NCBI GenBank assembly: GCA_965206445.1
Contig: CBDBJR010000002.1
Location: 1,240,001 to 1,304,000, forward strand
Reading direction: 5' to 3'
From: CBDBJR01 sp965206445
GTDB taxonomy: Bacteria; Pseudomonadota; Gammaproteobacteria; Arenicellales; Poriferihabitantaceae
DNA length: 64,000 bases
The notes beneath the pieces were generated by a model. The model worked only from the letters and a program-made list of their open reading frames with translations. It was not told the DNA's origin and did no database searches. The position numbers were made by a program, and so were the translations under genes. Shown here one piece after another: positions 54,172-63,262 of this stretch (positions within the stretch are counted from its first letter, which is position 1; every line of letters starts with the position of its first letter).

Positions 54172-57100
54172 ATGATAAAAGCAAATTGGGAAATCTTTAG
54201 AGTAAAATTCAGCGGAACCCTGCAAGATAATTTTGAGTGGTTTTGCTTTTTATTATTTTGCAAAGAATTAAAAAAACCTTATGGCATTTTTCGTTATAAA
54301 AACCAATCTGCAATCGAAACTAATCCAGTTAAACAAGGTAAAGATATCGTTGGGTGGCAGGCAAAATTTTACGATGCCACATTATCAAATCACGAACGTG
54401 ATTTAATAAGAACCCTTGAAAAGGCAAAAGAATACTACCCAGGTATTTCGAAAGTAATTTTTTATACAAACCAAGAGTGGGTCCAAAATAATAAAGGGAA
54501 AGAACCGGAAGGTAAGAAAAGAGTCGATGGAAAAGCTAGTGAACTGCATATTCAAATAGAATGGAGAACAGCGAGCTTTTTTGATTGTTCGTTTGTTTCT
54601 ATCGAAAACGAAGTTATTGCTCGACACTTCTTTAGCTTAGATGAAAGTATTTTTAATCTCCTTAAAAATCAACAAGAGCATACGAAAAATATTTTACGAG
54701 ATATACAAACTAATATTAGTTTTGGCGGGCGAAACATTGAAATTAATAGAAGTGATGTTTTTGAAAAATTAGAACATAAGCCTCAAAATGTTTTAATTCT
54801 GAGTGGATCTGGAGGGGTTGGAAAAACAGCAGTTATAAAAAATTTCTATGAGCAGTTAGATAAAAATACCCCATTTTATGTTTTCAAAGCAACTGAATTC
54901 GAACTAAGAAGTATAGATGAATTATTTTTAGCTTTTAAGTGTCAAGATTTTATAGAAGCCCATAAAGATGAAAGTAATAAATTCATTGTAATTGATTCAG
55001 CGGAAAAATTGTTGGAATTAAGAAATAGCGATCCTGTTAAAGAATTTTTGTCTGTTTCTCTTAATAGTGGTTGGAGGTTAATTTTTACAACAAGAAGTAG
55101 CTACTTGGAAGATTTGAATTACCAGTTCCTTGAAATCCATAAAGTTGTTCCACAAAACATACTTATCTCGGATTTAGGATTAGAGGAGCTAAATTCGATT
55201 TTCGATCAAAATAAATTTTTGCTTCCCAGAGACGAAAATCTACTGGATCTTATAAAAAACCCGTTCTATCTGAATGAGTACTTGAAATTCTATAAAAACG
55301 ATGAAGAAATAGATTATTTGGGCTTTAAGGCCAGACTTTGGAATCAAATTGTTAAAAAATCTAAACCTGTAAGAGAGCGATGCTTTTTACAATTAGCCTT
55401 TGAGAGAGCAAGTAAAGGACAATTCTTCATCAATCCTACAACGGAATCGAAAACCTTTGATGAATTAAGATTTGATGGGATTTTAGGATATGAATCACCA
55501 CATGGATATTTTATAACTCATGATATATATGAGGAGTGGGCATTAGAAAAAGTTATCGAAGCCGAGTTTGTCAAAAAGATATGTATCCGAAATTTTTTTA
55601 AGGCAATTGGCAAATCATTGCCGGTTCGCAGAAGCTTTAGAATCTGGGTTTCAGAGAAACTGTTGCTCGGCGATAAAGAAATAAAAAACTGCATTGAAGA
55701 AGTTATTGAAGATGAAGAAATAGAAGCATTTTGGAAAGATGAAATACTCATTTCCGTATTACTTTCTAAGTATTCAGAAGCATTTTTTCGCATGTTTAAA
55801 AATAGACTTCTTGTGAAAAATCAAGCGTTATTAGTAAAAATATCTTTTCTATTGAGAATTACCTGTAAAGAAATAGATGAAGATTTGTTTAGACAATTAG
55901 GGGTTAAAAACTTCGATCCGTTTTCTCTAAAATATACTTTTACAAAACCGAAAGGACAAGGCTGGCACAGCTTAATAAGTTTCACGTTTAATCATTTGGA
56001 GGTTATAGGTATTAAAAATATCAACTTCATTTTTCCTATAATACATGAGTGGAATAAAAAATTTAAGAGCGGAGAGACCACAAGATTTTCTGCTTTAATC
56101 GCGCTGCAATATTATCAATGGATTATTAGTGAAGAAACCTATATTCGCAGAGGCAGAGCCGAGGGTGACCTATTGGAAATTATCCTCGATGGTTCTTCTG
56201 AGATAAAAGTCGAGTTAGAAAGAATTTTTGATGAGGTTTTAGAAAAAAAATGGAAATACCACAGAGACCCTTATTATCGTTTATCAAAGGAGATTCTGAC
56301 TAAAGGAATACTTACTAAAGTGGTTAAAAACGCTCCAAGCCATGTATTGAGGCTGGCCGATCTATTTTGGTCGTACTCTCCAAGAGAGCGTTACTCTTAT
56401 AGAACTGGAGTTGAGAAATACTTTGGAATGGAAGATGGGCGTGGTGACTATTTCCCGGAAAGCCCATATCAAACACCAATTTATTATCTTTTGGAATATT
56501 CATTGAGTGAGACAGTAGACTTCATCCTGCAGTTTACTAACAAAGTGGTAGAGTGTTTCGCCAAATCAGATTTAGGTAAACGTGAAGTTGAAGAGGTGGA
56601 AGTTTTTATCGATGAGGATAATTTATCTAAACAATATGTGTGTAATAGGCTTTGGTGCATGTACAGAGGAACGCAGGTTGCTCCACATGCACTAGGGTCT
56701 ATACACATGGCGTTGGAGAAGTTTTTCCTTGAACAAGCAAAAAATGGCAACTCAGAAGTAATAGAGAGTTGGCTATTGTATTTACTTAAAGAAACGAAGT
56801 CGGCTTCTATTTCGGCAGTCGTGACCAGCATTGTTTTAGCATACCCTGAGAAAATGTTTAATGTTGCCAAAATTCTGTTCAAGACAAAAGAATTTTTCCA
56901 TTATGACATGGTTAGAACGACATTAGATCAGACACAAAAAAACTCACTATTAACGTTTAGAAATAATTCTGGTTCTAAACCAATGCGACAATTATATGAG
57001 GACGAAAGGATTCAAGCTTGCGATGATAAGCATAGAAAATTTTCATTAGAGAATCAGTTTTTGATTTACCAAGTTTTTGCAAGTGATAAGATAAGGGAAG

Positions 57101-58866
57101 AAGAAGTTAAAGATAGACAAAAGGCATTATGGAAGATATTGGATGACTACTATGAAGGATTGCCTGAAGAATCAAAACAAACAGCAGAAGATAAAACATG
57201 GAGAATTACCTTAGCCAGGATGGATAGAAGAAAAATGAACCCGACAGCTAAAGAGATAAATGGCGATCTTGAAATTGAATGGAACCCACAACTGGAACCA
57301 AAACTAAATAAATATAGAGAAGAGGCGATACAGCGAAGCTCTAATCCTGTGAAACACCTTAGGCTGAAAATGTGGTCACTTTATAAACTTAAAAATGATG
57401 AAAAGCATAGAGAATATCAAGAATATGAAAATAATCCAAAGTCAGCATTAAAAGAAACAAAGAAAATACTTAAAAAATTAAGAACCAAACGCGACGACAG
57501 TCAATTCTTAAATCATTCTATACCTGCTGATGTTTGCTCTGTTTTAATTAGAAACTACTCTAAGAATCTTTCAAAATCTGAAAGAACATTTTGTAAAGAT
57601 ATTATTATTGAATATGCTTGTCAATTTCTACTTCCAAATTACACATATCAAATGCTTGATGGAACACAGTCGACAATCTCTGTGTTGCCTTATTTGTTTC
57701 AAGAATTCCCCAACGACAGAGAAAAGATAAAAGTTATTCTATTACTAAGTCTTCTCAATGATAATTCTGTTGAGATTGAATTTGGTGGCTTTAACTCTTT
57801 TTCTGTATCTGCTATTCATAAACTATGGGAAATTAATTTTGAAGATGCACAATCATTACTATTTGGATATTTATTATTAAAACCAAAATATGAAACATTA
57901 GTTAAAAAACTTAAACAAGAGAGATATGAGAGTAATATACGTGTGCTGTATGAAAATGAAATACTAGAAAAACTTATGAAAGATAACGAAGTGGATTTGT
58001 CTAGGCTCATAGAAAATAAATTATCCTTAGATGATTTGGCAGGTATTGAGCACTTGGACTTACAGATTCTGACAATAGTTTTTCAATTGATTCCTGTAAA
58101 AACAAAAAGCCTGGATCACAAAAAGATAGTCAAATTAGTTATTTTAGCCTTCTTCAAAAAATTACTTTTAAGGAATGAAGGCGACAGGGTTGACTATACA
58201 ATTAAGCGAATTTTTCTAAAAAAATTAGCATGTTTTGTTTTAGATTCTTCTAAGGAAGAGATTCAAGAGTACTTACAACCGATTATTGATGACTTTAACA
58301 ATTCCGAATCAATTGCTGATTTATTTGAAGAATTTATTTATGCAGAAAATCACTTGGTCTTGTATGAATCATTTTGGTATGTTTGGAGTTTATTTGAGGA
58401 TAAAGTTATTGAGGTTTGTAAAAATGGAGATGACAGTTGGTATACCAGTAAAATAATAAAAAGTTACCTTTTTGCTCTAACTCAGTGGAAAGAAACAACT
58501 ACTGAATGGCATACCTTGAAAAGTGAAGATAAAAGATTCTTTAAGAGGATGTCAAAAAAATTAAGACACTGTCCCTCTATACTATATTCTATTTCTAAAT
58601 TGTTGAATGATGTGGGAAGTTCTTACTTAGATGATGGGGTAGATTGGGTTTCAGGTATATTGGAAAAAAATGAAAATTTATCAAATAGAGAATTAGAAAC
58701 CAACACTATTTATTATTTAGAAAACCTTGCAAGGAAGTATATATATAACAATCGTGAAAAAATAAAAATGGTTAAGAGCTCAAAAGATCAGGTTTTAATA
58801 ATATTGGACTTTTTGATAGAAAAAGGCTCCGCAGTTGGGTATATGTTAAGAGAAAGCGTTCTATAA
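54172..58866 (+). CDS. large STAND NTPase with N-terminal nuclease-like domain (Avs-like)
   Basis: 1564 residues. N-terminus (1-150): PD-(D/E)XK-like core with Glu49 in SAIETNPVKQG and QAK (63-65) in DIVGWQAKFYD, as in Mrr/Cap4-type effector nucleases. Then a STAND ATPase: Walker A SGSGGVGKT (211-219), Walker B FIVIDSAEKL (271-280), sensor LIFTTRSS (303-310), GxP-like KNPFYL (362-367) and a winged-helix motif HDIYEEWALEKV (450-461). Residues 470-1564 are helical and unrecognised, the place of the ligand sensor in Avs proteins. Size and order resemble Avs4-type proteins, in which phage protein binding triggers DNA cleavage. Very AT-rich, unlike hsdR/hsdM. Identity by motif only. Confidence 0.72.
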   Translation: MIKANWEIFRVKFSGTLQDNFEWFCFLLFCKELKKPYGIFRYKNQSAIETNPVKQGKDIVGWQAKFYDATLSNHERDLIRTLEKAKEYYPGISKVIFYTNQEWVQNNKGKEPEGKKRVDGKASELHIQIEWRTASFFDCSFVSIENEVIARHFFSLDESIFNLLKNQQEHTKNILRDIQTNISFGGRNIEINRSDVFEKLEHKPQNVLILSGSGGVGKTAVIKNFYEQLDKNTPFYVFKATEFELRSIDELFLAFKCQDFIEAHKDESNKFIVIDSAEKLLELRNSDPVKEFLSVSLNSGWRLIFTTRSSYLEDLNYQFLEIHKVVPQNILISDLGLEELNSIFDQNKFLLPRDENLLDLIKNPFYLNEYLKFYKNDEEIDYLGFKARLWNQIVKKSKPVRERCFLQLAFERASKGQFFINPTTESKTFDELRFDGILGYESPHGYFITHDIYEEWALEKVIEAEFVKKICIRNFFKAIGKSLPVRRSFRIWVSEKLLLGDKEIKNCIEEVIEDEEIEAFWKDEILISVLLSKYSEAFFRMFKNRLLVKNQALLVKISFLLRITCKEIDEDLFRQLGVKNFDPFSLKYTFTKPKGQGWHSLISFTFNHLEVIGIKNINFIFPIIHEWNKKFKSGETTRFSALIALQYYQWIISEETYIRRGRAEGDLLEIILDGSSEIKVELERIFDEVLEKKWKYHRDPYYRLSKEILTKGILTKVVKNAPSHVLRLADLFWSYSPRERYSYRTGVEKYFGMEDGRGDYFPESPYQTPIYYLLEYSLSETVDFILQFTNKVVECFAKSDLGKREVEEVEVFIDEDNLSKQYVCNRLWCMYRGTQVAPHALGSIHMALEKFFLEQAKNGNSEVIESWLLYLLKETKSASISAVVTSIVLAYPEKMFNVAKILFKTKEFFHYDMVRTTLDQTQKNSLLTFRNNSGSKPMRQLYEDERIQACDDKHRKFSLENQFLIYQVFASDKIREEEVKDRQKALWKILDDYYEGLPEESKQTAEDKTWRITLARMDRRKMNPTAKEINGDLEIEWNPQLEPKLNKYREEAIQRSSNPVKHLRLKMWSLYKLKNDEKHREYQEYENNPKSALKETKKILKKLRTKRDDSQFLNHSIPADVCSVLIRNYSKNLSKSERTFCKDIIIEYACQFLLPNYTYQMLDGTQSTISVLPYLFQEFPNDREKIKVILLLSLLNDNSVEIEFGGFNSFSVSAIHKLWEINFEDAQSLLFGYLLLKPKYETLVKKLKQERYESNIRVLYENEILEKLMKDNEVDLSRLIENKLSLDDLAGIEHLDLQILTIVFQLIPVKTKSLDHKKIVKLVILAFFKKLLLRNEGDRVDYTIKRIFLKKLACFVLDSSKEEIQEYLQPIIDDFNNSESIADLFEEFIYAENHLVLYESFWYVWSLFEDKVIEVCKNGDDSWYTSKIIKSYLFALTQWKETTTEWHTLKSEDKRFFKRMSKKLRHCPSILYSISKLLNDVGSSYLDDGVDWVSGILEKNENLSNRELETNTIYYLENLARKYIYNNREKIKMVKSSKDQVLIILDFLIEKGSAVGYMLRESVL

Positions 58867-58906
58867 TTTTCAGTATTTCAGAAAGGTTAGTAATTAGTAA
58901 AACCAT

Positions 58907-60385
58907 ATGTCCGCATCCGAAATAACCAACAAAGTCTGGAGCTACGCCAAAGTTCTTCTCGATGATGGCGTCAGCTGTGGCGATTATGTAGAACAAATCA
59001 CCTACCTGATTTTCCTCAAAATGGCCGACGAGCGCAAGCAAGGCGGCCAGCAAATCAAAGTACCCGATAACTACTCCTGGGCCAGACTGGTCAAGCTGGA
59101 TGGCGACGACCTTGAACTGCAATACCGCTACACACTGGAAAACCTCGGCAAGCAAGGCGGCATGCTGGGCACCATATTCCGCAAGGCACAGAACAAGATT
59201 CAGGACCCGGCCAAGCTCGAACGTCTGATCAAGATGATCGAAAAAGAACAATGGTCCACCCTGTCCGCCGATGTAAAGGGCGATATCTATGAGGGCCTGC
59301 TGGAGCGCAATGCTCAGGATGTAAAAGGCGGCGCCGGGCAATACTTCACCCCCCGCCCGCTGATTCAGGCGATAGTGGAAGTGATGCAGCCCAAACCCGC
59401 TGACACCGTCGCCGACCCCGCCTGCGGCACCGGCGGCTTCCTGCTGGCCGCTCACGATTACATGGCTGCCAGCCCGACGCTGTCCAGGAAAGAACGCCGC
59501 CATCTCAAAGAATCTGCTTTACGCGGCACCGACATTGTCGATAGCGTGGTGCGCCTGTGCGCGATGAACCTGTACCTGCATGGCATCGGCGGCGATGAAT
59601 GCCCGATCATCACCAACGATGCGCTGGCCAGGGAAGTCGGCGATGACAAGGTCGATATGGTGCTGGCCAATCCACCCTTTGGCAAGAAAAGCGCGGTGAC
59701 CGTAATCAACCAGAAGACCGGCCGCCAGGAACCGGAAAAGCTCACGATTGAGCGCGCGGATTTCTGGGCCACCACCTCAAATAAGCAACTCAATTTTGTG
59801 CAGCACATCGCCAACCTGCTCAAGATCGACGGCAAGGCCGCCGTGGTGGTGCCCGATAACGTCCTGTTTGAAGGCGGCGCCGGTGAAACCGTGCGCAAAA
59901 CCCTGCTGGAGCGCACCGACCTGCACACCCTGTTGCGCCTGCCCACCGGCATCTTCTACGCCCAGGGCGTCAAGGCAAACGTCATCTTCTTCGACGCCAG
60001 ACCCGCCGCCAAAACCGCCTGGACCCGGAAGCTGTGGATTTACGACTTGCGCACCAACGTACACATGACGCTCAAAACCAAGCGGCTGGTGAAGGGAGAT
60101 TTTGATGAGTTTATTGCGTTATACAAGCCGAAAAGCCGCAACACCCGCAAGGCCACCTGGTCGGTGGATAACCCGCAGGGGCGATGGCGCGCATACCCCT
60201 ACGCCGAGTTGATCGCCAGAGACAAAACCAATCTGGATATATTCTGGCTGAAGGATGATGCGCTGGAAGACACCGAGAACCTGCCGCCGCCGGCGGTTCT
60301 GGCGGCGGAGATCGTCGAGCAACTGGAAGCGGCACTTGAGGAGTTTCGCTCCGTTGAAGCGGTGCTTTCGGGCGACGGAGGTTGA
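58907..60385 (+). CDS. hsdM: type I restriction-modification methyltransferase subunit M
   Basis: 492 residues; N6-adenine methylase of the type I complex. HsdM N-terminal helical domain (1-130), then FTPRPLIQAIVEVMQ, SAM motif I DPACGTGGF (170-178) and catalytic NPPF (255-258). Complete and probably active. Codon choice matches hsdR. It is separated from hsdR-hsdS by the 4.7-kb AT-rich NTPase gene, although M, R and S form one complex, so that gene is best seen as an insertion in an hsd operon. Gap to the NTPase stop is 40 bp. Confidence 0.95.
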   Translation: MSASEITNKVWSYAKVLLDDGVSCGDYVEQITYLIFLKMADERKQGGQQIKVPDNYSWARLVKLDGDDLELQYRYTLENLGKQGGMLGTIFRKAQNKIQDPAKLERLIKMIEKEQWSTLSADVKGDIYEGLLERNAQDVKGGAGQYFTPRPLIQAIVEVMQPKPADTVADPACGTGGFLLAAHDYMAASPTLSRKERRHLKESALRGTDIVDSVVRLCAMNLYLHGIGGDECPIITNDALAREVGDDKVDMVLANPPFGKKSAVTVINQKTGRQEPEKLTIERADFWATTSNKQLNFVQHIANLLKIDGKAAVVVPDNVLFEGGAGETVRKTLLERTDLHTLLRLPTGIFYAQGVKANVIFFDARPAAKTAWTRKLWIYDLRTNVHMTLKTKRLVKGDFDEFIALYKPKSRNTRKATWSVDNPQGRWRAYPYAELIARDKTNLDIFWLKDDALEDTENLPPPAVLAAEIVEQLEAALEEFRSVEAVLSGDGG

Positions 60386-60413
60386 GCACTCCACCCCGCC
60401 ATTGCCGCGAAAT

Positions 60414-60444
60414 CCCGTTATTCCCGCGCAGGCGGGAATCCAGC
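60414..60444. repeat. REP-like palindromic element at right edge of the island
   Basis: Core ATTCCCGC-GCAG-GCGGGAAT (60420-60439), flanked by CCCGTT and CCAGC. This matches the widespread proteobacterial palindrome often written TCATTCCCGC...GCGGGAATCCA. It sits 30-60 bp after the hsdM stop and may also end hsd transcription. No second copy was seen in the window. Confidence 0.65.
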
Positions 60445-60534
60445 CAAACCCATACCGACAAGTAAAAACCCCCCACGCCGTTTCCGCGGCGCGCCCCGTG
60501 TTTCGGCGTATCAGGCCGCTCCAGGTTGTTTTTA

Positions 60535-60563
60535 TTGAGCTTGCGCCGATTGTTTGTTATCCT
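60535..60563 (+). promoter_or_regulatory. putative pyrG promoter
   Basis: TTGAGC (60535-60540), 17-bp spacer, TATCCT (60558-60563), 100 bp before the pyrG GTG. It lies in host-like sequence after the island. Confidence 0.45.
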
Positions 60564-60662
60564 GCACAGCCGTCTGGAAGGCGGATCCAAGCCGTTTTCC
60601 CGACCGCTCCCGTCAACCCGGCTCTGTGGAGTCGAAACTGATTTTAACTACTGGCTGAACAC

Positions 60663-62375
60663 GTGACGAAGTACGTTTTTATTACCGGCGGCGTGGTCTC
60701 GTCATTGGGCAAGGGGATTGCCTCGGCCTGCCTGGGCAGCGTGCTGGAGGCGCGCAAGCTGAAAATCACGCTGTTAAAGCTCGACCCCTATATCAACGTC
60801 GACCCGGGGACGATGAGCCCGCTGCAGCACGGCGAGGTGTTCGTTACCGACGATGGCGCCGAGACCGATCTGGATCTGGGGCACTATGAGCGCCACGTCC
60901 GCACGGCGATGAGCAAGCACAACAATTTCACTACCGGGCAGATTTACGAACGGGTGATTCGCAAGGAGCGGCGCGGCGACTATCTGGGCGGTACGGTGCA
61001 GGTGATTCCGCATATCACGGACGAGATCAAAAGCTCGATTCGGGCGGGCGCCGAGGGTGCGGACATCGCGCTGGTGGAAATCGGCGGTACGGTCGGCGAT
61101 ATCGAGTCGCTGCCGTTTCTTGAGGCGATTCGCCAGCTGCGGGTTGAGCTGGGGCGGGACAATACCCTGTTTATGCATTTGACGCTGGTGCCGGAACTAC
61201 AGGTTGCCGGCGGAGAAATTAAAACCAAGCCGACCCAGCATTCGGTCAAGGAAATGCGCTCTATCGGCATTCAGCCGGATATTCTGCTGTGCCGTTCGCG
61301 CCAGCCGCTGCCGGCGGCGTCGCGTGAAAAAATTGCGCTGTTCACCAATGTTGCGCTGGAGGCGGTGCTTTCCGGCGTGGACGTCGACAATATCTACTGC
61401 ATCCCGGGGCTGTACGTCGAGCAGAAAATGGATCAGATTGTGGTCGAGCAGTTCAAATTGCAGGCGCCGCTGCCGGATTTGTCCGAGTGGGAGCGGGTGC
61501 TGGACAACAGCCTGAATCCGCAAAACACCATCGTGATTGCGATGGTCGGCAAGTATGTCAGCTTGACCGAATCCTACAAGTCGCTGTCCGAGGCGCTGAT
61601 TCATGCCGGCATTCAAACCCGGACCCGGATTGAGATTCTGTATGTGGATTCGAGCGACATTGAAAAAAAGGGCACCGCCATGCTGCACCCGGCCGATGCG
61701 GTGCTGGTGCCGGGCGGCTTCGGTGAGCGCGGCGTCGAGGGCATGGTGCAGGTCGCCCGCTTTGCCCGTGAGAACAAAATACCGTATCTCGGCATTTGTC
61801 TGGGCATGCAGGTGGCGGTGATTGAGTATGCGCGCGACCGCGCCGGTTTGCATGGCGCCAACAGCACCGAGTTCGACCCGGACACCCGCCATCCGGTGAT
61901 CGCATTGCTGACCGAATGGCAGGAACAGGATGGCCGGGTGGAGGTGCGCGACGGGAAAACCGATCTGGGCGGCAGCATGCGGCTTGGCGCCCAGGACATT
62001 CATCTGACGCCGGGTTCGCGTTATCATCAGATTTATCAGGCCGATACGATTCGCGAACGCCATCGGCACCGCTATGAGTTCAATAACCGCTACATGTCGC
62101 AATTGCAGCAGGCCGGGCTGGTGTTTTCCGGGCTGTCCGGCGACGGGCTGGTGGAGGTGGTCGAGCTGTCGGATCATCCCTGGTTCATTGCCTGCCAGTT
62201 TCATCCCGAGTTCACCTCAAACCCGCGTGACGGCCATCGGATGTTTACCGATTATGTCGATGCGGCGTTGGATTACCAGCAACGGCGCCAGGCCTCGTGT
62301 CTGGAGGATACGCTGCCGACCGCGGTCGGCGGTGACCTGCCGGCGGCCAATGCCGCGCTCGCCGCTCAGCACTGA
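60663..62375 (+). CDS. pyrG: CTP synthase
   Basis: 570 residues; makes CTP from UTP, ATP and glutamine. The N-terminal synthase domain starts TKYVFITGGVVSSLGKGIASA with P-loop, then DPYINVDPGTMSPLQHGEVFV. The glutaminase domain has LGICLGMQ (nucleophile Cys) and CQFHPEF with its His and Glu. GTG start. The C-terminal extension after residue 540 (RRQASCLEDTLPTAVGG) is longer than in E. coli. Heads pyrG-kdsA-eno. Confidence 0.97.
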   Translation: MTKYVFITGGVVSSLGKGIASACLGSVLEARKLKITLLKLDPYINVDPGTMSPLQHGEVFVTDDGAETDLDLGHYERHVRTAMSKHNNFTTGQIYERVIRKERRGDYLGGTVQVIPHITDEIKSSIRAGAEGADIALVEIGGTVGDIESLPFLEAIRQLRVELGRDNTLFMHLTLVPELQVAGGEIKTKPTQHSVKEMRSIGIQPDILLCRSRQPLPAASREKIALFTNVALEAVLSGVDVDNIYCIPGLYVEQKMDQIVVEQFKLQAPLPDLSEWERVLDNSLNPQNTIVIAMVGKYVSLTESYKSLSEALIHAGIQTRTRIEILYVDSSDIEKKGTAMLHPADAVLVPGGFGERGVEGMVQVARFARENKIPYLGICLGMQVAVIEYARDRAGLHGANSTEFDPDTRHPVIALLTEWQEQDGRVEVRDGKTDLGGSMRLGAQDIHLTPGSRYHQIYQADTIRERHRHRYEFNNRYMSQLQQAGLVFSGLSGDGLVEVVELSDHPWFIACQFHPEFTSNPRDGHRMFTDYVDAALDYQQRRQASCLEDTLPTAVGGDLPAANAALAAQH

Positions 62376-62384
62376 CGTTGCCTG

Positions 62385-63212
62385 ATGAAACTGCTTGATT
62401 TTGACGTCGGCGGCGACCACGGGTTGTTCCTGATTGCCGGGCCGTGTGTGATTGAATCCGAACCAATGGCCTTCGCCACCGCCGCGCGTTTGCAGGAAAT
62501 CTGTGCCCGGCTGGGGCTGCCGTTTATCTACAAATCCTCGTTTGATAAAGCCAACCGAACCTCGGCGGGGTCCGCCCGCGGCCCGGGTCGGCGGGCCGGG
62601 CTGGCGATTCTGGACCGGCTGCGAAAAGAATTGTCGCTGCCGGTGTTGACCGACGTGCATTCGGTCGCCGACGTCGAGGCCGCCGCCGATGCGGTCGATG
62701 TGCTGCAAATCCCGGCTTTTTTGTGCCGGCAGACCGACATTATCCAGGCGGCTGCGGCCACCGGCCTGCCGCTGAATATCAAGAAGGGCCAGTTTCTGTC
62801 GCCCGGAGAGATGCAGTATGTGGTCGATAAGGCCACCGGTGTCAACGAGCAGGCCGCCGTGCTGGTATGCGAGCGCGGCACGTCGTTTGGCTATAACAAT
62901 CTGGTGGTCGATATGCGCAGCCTGGAGATTATGCGGGCGACCGGGTGTCCGGTGGTGTTCGATGCGACCCATTCGGTGCAGTTGCCCGGGGGGGCCGGCG
63001 GCAAATCCGGCGGTCAGCGGGAGTTTGTCCCGGTGCTGGCACGCGCGGCGGTGGCGGTCGGGGTTGCCGGCCTGTTTATGGAAACCCATCCCGACCCTGA
63101 GCATGCTTTCAGCGACGGCCCGAATGCCTGGCCGCTGGATCAGATCGAGCCGCTGCTCAGCCGGTTGATGGCCTTGGATCGGGTGGTGAAATCGCCGGCC
63201 GATTGTGGTTGA
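62385..63212 (+). CDS. kdsA: 3-deoxy-D-manno-octulosonate 8-phosphate synthase
   Basis: 275 residues; condenses phosphoenolpyruvate with arabinose 5-phosphate for the KDO of lipopolysaccharide, which confirms a Gram-negative host. Motifs: FLIAGPCVIESE, PFIYKSSFDKANRTS, VLTDVHSVADVEAAADAVDVLQIPAFLCRQTDI, ERGTSFGYNNLVVDMR and FDATHSVQ. NMxS-type residues suggest the metal-independent class. 9 bp after pyrG. Confidence 0.96.
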   Translation: MKLLDFDVGGDHGLFLIAGPCVIESEPMAFATAARLQEICARLGLPFIYKSSFDKANRTSAGSARGPGRRAGLAILDRLRKELSLPVLTDVHSVADVEAAADAVDVLQIPAFLCRQTDIIQAAAATGLPLNIKKGQFLSPGEMQYVVDKATGVNEQAAVLVCERGTSFGYNNLVVDMRSLEIMRATGCPVVFDATHSVQLPGGAGGKSGGQREFVPVLARAAVAVGVAGLFMETHPDPEHAFSDGPNAWPLDQIEPLLSRLMALDRVVKSPADCG

Positions 63213-63262
63213 CGCGGCTGGCCGAGTGCTGGTGGGCCGAACCTGTCCTAACGTGAAATTCG

